Shown one piece after another: positions 61,690 to 64,000 of a stretch of 64,000 nucleotides of DNA. The notes beneath the pieces were generated by a model, which was not told the origin of the DNA, searched no databases, and was given only the letters and a program-made list of their open reading frames with translations. This DNA is from an uncultured Clostridia bacterium (GTDB lineage: Bacteria > Bacillota > Clostridia > TANB77 > CAG-508), in NCBI GenBank assembly GCA_944392805.1, contig CALXXZ010000003.1:124001-188000 (forward strand), read 5' to 3'. The translations under genes and the position numbers were made by a program. How positions within the stretch are numbered: the first letter of the stretch is position 1; the number at the start of each line of letters is the position of its first letter.

Positions 61690-63249
61690 TTATTTTCCTT
61701 CTAAAATTTTTATTGCACATTTTATTCCATCTATTGCTGCTGTCATTATTCCTCCTGCATATCCAGCACCTTCTCCACATGGATAAAGTCCTTGTACATT
61801 TACAGAGTTTAATGTTTCTTTATCTCTTGTTATTTGAACTGGTGATGAGCTTCTCGTTTCTACTCCTGTTAATAATGCATCATTTTCTCCAAATCCTTTT
61901 AATTTTTTGTTCAATTCTGGTATTGCTTCTTTTAATGTCTCTGATACAAATTCAGGTAATATTTCATTTAAGTTTGACATTGTTACACCAGGTTTATATG
62001 TTGGTTTAATTTTTCCTATTTCTGTTGTTTTTATATTTTTGATAAAATCTCCAACTTTTTGAATTGGCGCATTATAATTTTTTCCGCCTAATTCAAATGC
62101 TTTTTTCTCTAATTCTTCTCGAAAATATATTCCATCTAGTGGTGAATTTTTATAAAAATCTTCTACTGCCACATTTACTAATAATGCACTGTTTGCATTT
62201 TCTCCATCACGTGCGAAATTACTCATTCCATTTGTTACTATTGAATTTTCTTCTGAATTAGAAGCCATTACTTGTCCTCCTGGACACATACAAAATGTAT
62301 AGCAAGTTCTTCCATTTTGTGCATGATATACTAGTTTATAATCAGCTGAAGGTAATTCTAGTTTTGTAATTTCTCCATATTGTGATTTATTAATATCCTT
62401 TTGCAAATGTTCTATTCTTACTCCTACTGCAAAATTCTTTGGTGCAACTTCAACTCCTTTTTCATATAATTTTTTGAAGGTATCTCTTGCACTATGTCCA
62501 ATTGCCAGTATTACTGCATCTGTTTCTATTTTTTTAGAACATTTTACTGATTTTATCTCATTGTTTTCAATTTCAAAATCTGTTACTTGCTCATTAAATA
62601 GTACTTGTCCTCCATTTGCTATTATATATTCTCTTATGTTTTTTACTATTTTTACTAAATTATCTGTTCCTATATGTGGTTTAGCTGTATATAATATTTC
62701 TTCTGCTGCTCCAAACCTTACGAATTCTTCTAATACTTTTCTTGAATATATACTTGAATTTCCTGTATTTAATTTTCCATCTGAAAATGTTCCTGCTCCA
62801 CCTTCTCCAAATTGTATATTTGAATTTGGTTTGAATTTTCTATTTTCAGTAAATTCTTCTACATCTTTTATTCTTTCTTCTACACATTTTCCTCTTTCTA
62901 GTATTATAGGTTTTATTCCATTTTCTATCAATATTAGTCCTGCAAATAATCCTGCTGGACCTGCTCCAACTATTACAGGTTTTATTTTATTTGCTCTTTT
63001 AACTTGTATTTCTGGAAATTTATATTTTTCTACTTTTTCAAATCTGCTCTCTTTTTTACTGTCTTTTAATTCTATATCAATTGCATAATTATAGTGTACA
63101 TTTTCTTTTTTTCTAGCATCTATTGATTTTCTATATATGTACCAATTTTTTACTTCTTCTGGCTTTATTTTATTTTTTGATATAGCTTTTAAAAATACTT
63201 GTTCATCTGATAAGTTTTCTTTTATTTTAATATCTTTTATTCTTATCAT
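61690..63249 (-). CDS. FAD-dependent oxidoreductase (COG2509-like)
   Basis: A 519-residue flavoprotein. An N-terminal domain of about 85 residues (MIRIKDIKIKENLSDEQVFL) is followed by the FAD site VGAGPAGLFAG (94-104) and LERGKCVEERIKD. Further motifs are FGEGGAGTFSDGKLNT, YTFCMCPGGQVMASNSEENS and the closing CGEGAGYAGGIMTAAIDGI. The composition matches the widespread bacterial proteins called NAD(P)/FAD-dependent or dehydrogenase-like, whose reaction is not known. It heads a three-gene operon. Confidence 0.9.
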   Translation of the reverse strand: MIRIKDIKIKENLSDEQVFLKAISKNKIKPEEVKNWYIYRKSIDARKKENVHYNYAIDIELKDSKKESRFEKVEKYKFPEIQVKRANKIKPVIVGAGPAGLFAGLILIENGIKPIILERGKCVEERIKDVEEFTENRKFKPNSNIQFGEGGAGTFSDGKLNTGNSSIYSRKVLEEFVRFGAAEEILYTAKPHIGTDNLVKIVKNIREYIIANGGQVLFNEQVTDFEIENNEIKSVKCSKKIETDAVILAIGHSARDTFKKLYEKGVEVAPKNFAVGVRIEHLQKDINKSQYGEITKLELPSADYKLVYHAQNGRTCYTFCMCPGGQVMASNSEENSIVTNGMSNFARDGENANSALLVNVAVEDFYKNSPLDGIYFREELEKKAFELGGKNYNAPIQKVGDFIKNIKTTEIGKIKPTYKPGVTMSNLNEILPEFVSETLKEAIPELNKKLKGFGENDALLTGVETRSSSPVQITRDKETLNSVNVQGLYPCGEGAGYAGGIMTAAIDGIKCAIKILEGK

Positions 63250-63265
63250 TTAACTTCTCCTTATT

Positions 63266-63631
63266 TTATGTAATTAATTTAATCGCAAATAATATAATTT
63301 TAATTAATATACTCATTTGGGCAATTCCGGCTAAGTTACCTGTTATAAATCTTCTCAAATTCGTTGATTCTTTAATTTTCTTGAATTGAATAAACCAGTC
63401 TAAAAACATTATTGCAAGAAATGCAAAATCCAAGTACAATGGTATTCTTAAACCACATATATAAATTATTACTCCTATTATTTGACCTGTTAAAATTCCT
63501 GTACATCTACTACATATTGGAAATTGCCATCCTTTTATACTAAAGCTTCTATCTTCTCTTTGATGACATCCACTTCTATTTCCTAATCTCATTAGATATG
63601 CCCATATTTTTATTTTTGTACTCTTTTTCAT
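63266..63631 (-). CDS. DUF2085 membrane protein
   Basis: A 121-residue protein with three helices (about 50-67, 72-90 and 103-120) and the motif CHQREDRSFSIKGWQFPICSRCTGI, two Cys and a His in the DUF2085 pattern. It overlaps the zinc-ribbon gene stop by one base and precedes the flavoprotein by 16 bases. Function unknown. Confidence 0.9.
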   Translation of the reverse strand: MKKSTKIKIWAYLMRLGNRSGCHQREDRSFSIKGWQFPICSRCTGILTGQIIGVIIYICGLRIPLYLDFAFLAIMFLDWFIQFKKIKESTNLRRFITGNLAGIAQMSILIKIILFAIKLIT

Positions 63632-63837
63632 TAAAATCTATTCCCACAATCATTACATATATTAGTTGTTTTTGTAGTAGTTGTTGTGTCTCCTGTATTG
63701 CATAATCCACATAGTATTCCTGGCCATCCAAATAGCAAGTAACCACAGCATGCATCTCCACCATCAAAACCTTTTGTATGTGTTTTTGTGTCTATTACAC
63801 TTGATATATTTTCACTTCCGCATCTAGGACATCTCAT
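63631..63837 (-). CDS. Small zinc-ribbon protein
   Basis: A 68-residue protein with CPRCGSENISS at the start and ICNDCGNRF at the end: two CxxC knuckles that form a zinc ribbon. Between them is a Gly/Cys-rich hydrophobic stretch (CCGYLLFGWPGILCGLC) that may insert in the membrane. It is encoded immediately before the DUF2085 gene, and both probably work together. The ATG has AGAGG upstream. Confidence 0.85.
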   Translation of the reverse strand: MRCPRCGSENISSVIDTKTHTKGFDGGDACCGYLLFGWPGILCGLCNTGDTTTTTKTTNICNDCGNRF

Positions 63838-63940
63838 ATTTTTACCTCTTTCTTTTTAATAATTATTTTTTATTATAACATTAAACTTTGAATTTTACTA
63901 TACATTATTAAATTTTTCTGCGTTATTATTATTTTCTATT

Positions 63941-63967
63941 TATGTAGTCACAAATTGTGACCACATA
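63941..63967. promoter_or_regulatory. 27-base dyad near the right edge
   Basis: TATGTAGTCACA-AAT-TGTGACCACATA, symmetric except for one pair. Its arms resemble an operator. No gene of the last 163 bases is seen, and the target gene may lie outside the window. Confidence 0.45.
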
Positions 63968-64000
63968 ATTTCCATCTTTGTTCAACTTGTTTTCCTATTA

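Noticed and set aside
63576..63767. Open frame overlapping the zinc-ribbon and DUF2085 genes on the same strand
   Set aside because: It is an alternative frame over two recognised genes, with no family match.
63929..64000. Possible C-terminus of a gene running off the right edge on the minus strand (…VVTICDYINRK-stop)
   Set aside because: Two stop codons occur in the same frame at 63995-64000, leaving only 21 codons with no start or ribosome site.

Overview
This 64 kb window is AT-rich, low-GC chromosomal DNA whose gene content points to an anaerobic, spore-forming member of the Clostridia. The supporting genes are a class III (anaerobic) ribonucleotide reductase with its activase, a cwlJ-gerQ spore-germination pair, a pta-ackA acetate pathway, CIRCE control of clpB, several 4Fe-4S proteins and BceRSAB-like transporter/two-component modules. 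No rRNA or complete tRNA gene is visible. Assignment to an uncultured gut clostridium is inference. Nearly all genes lie on the minus strand; the plus-strand genes are cwlJ, gerQ, an RluA-type pseudouridine synthase, mgtA and a thioesterase.

Layout: 1-4.1 kb, a BceRSAB-type module, permease cut by the left edge. 4.2-9.6 kb, a DUF4143 ATPase, clpB, an MBL hydrolase and a pentapeptide protein. 9.8-15.1 kb, tcdA, nrdG, nrdD and an acyl-CoA synthetase. 15.2-17.5 kb, a second two-component system behind a DUF1064 gene. 17.5-23 kb, a frameshifted transglycosylase, an HTH/DUF2975 pair, a DUF4173-like membrane protein, dgkA, and an MFS carrier. 23-26.5 kb, pta and two tandem acetate kinases. 26.6-27.4 kb, cwlJ-gerQ. 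27.5-37.8 kb, an accessory stretch of small single-purpose genes (ECF sigma/anti-sigma, ferredoxin, phosphatase, a decayed RhuM-Fic gene, DUF1848, cytidine deaminase, alanine racemase, flavodoxin, ClbS, SRPBCC). 37.8-41 kb, a YxdLM-YxeA-like transporter without its own regulators. 41.1-46.5 kb, ogt, a decarboxylase/cupin fusion, larC with an in-frame UAG, an aldo/keto reductase, its MerR regulator, trmB and DUF5662. 46.5-50.1 kb, RluA, a frameshifted HExxH protein and DUF2207. 50.2-57.6 kb, RNase P RNA, mgtA, dnaE and a thioesterase. 57.6 kb, a probable 6S RNA. 58-63.9 kb, YqeY, an Rsm22-like protein, a YgjP-like metallopeptidase, DUF6873, a flavoprotein, DUF2085 and a zinc ribbon.

Two families of palindromic repeats stand out. 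The first is a 13-base palindrome (GGGGAC-N-GTCCCC), found singly or in exact 34-bp-period arrays between genes, including inside two operons. The second is a roughly 105-bp hairpin element present twice, beside rnpB and between mgtA and dnaE. The second copy is nested inside inverted copies of the first family, giving a 220-bp palindrome that also supplies the last codons of dnaE.

Several genes carry single-base lesions (transglycosylase, DUF2207 tail, HExxH protein, RhuM-Fic, larC). Some of these may be real decay and some may be assembly error; reads are needed to tell.
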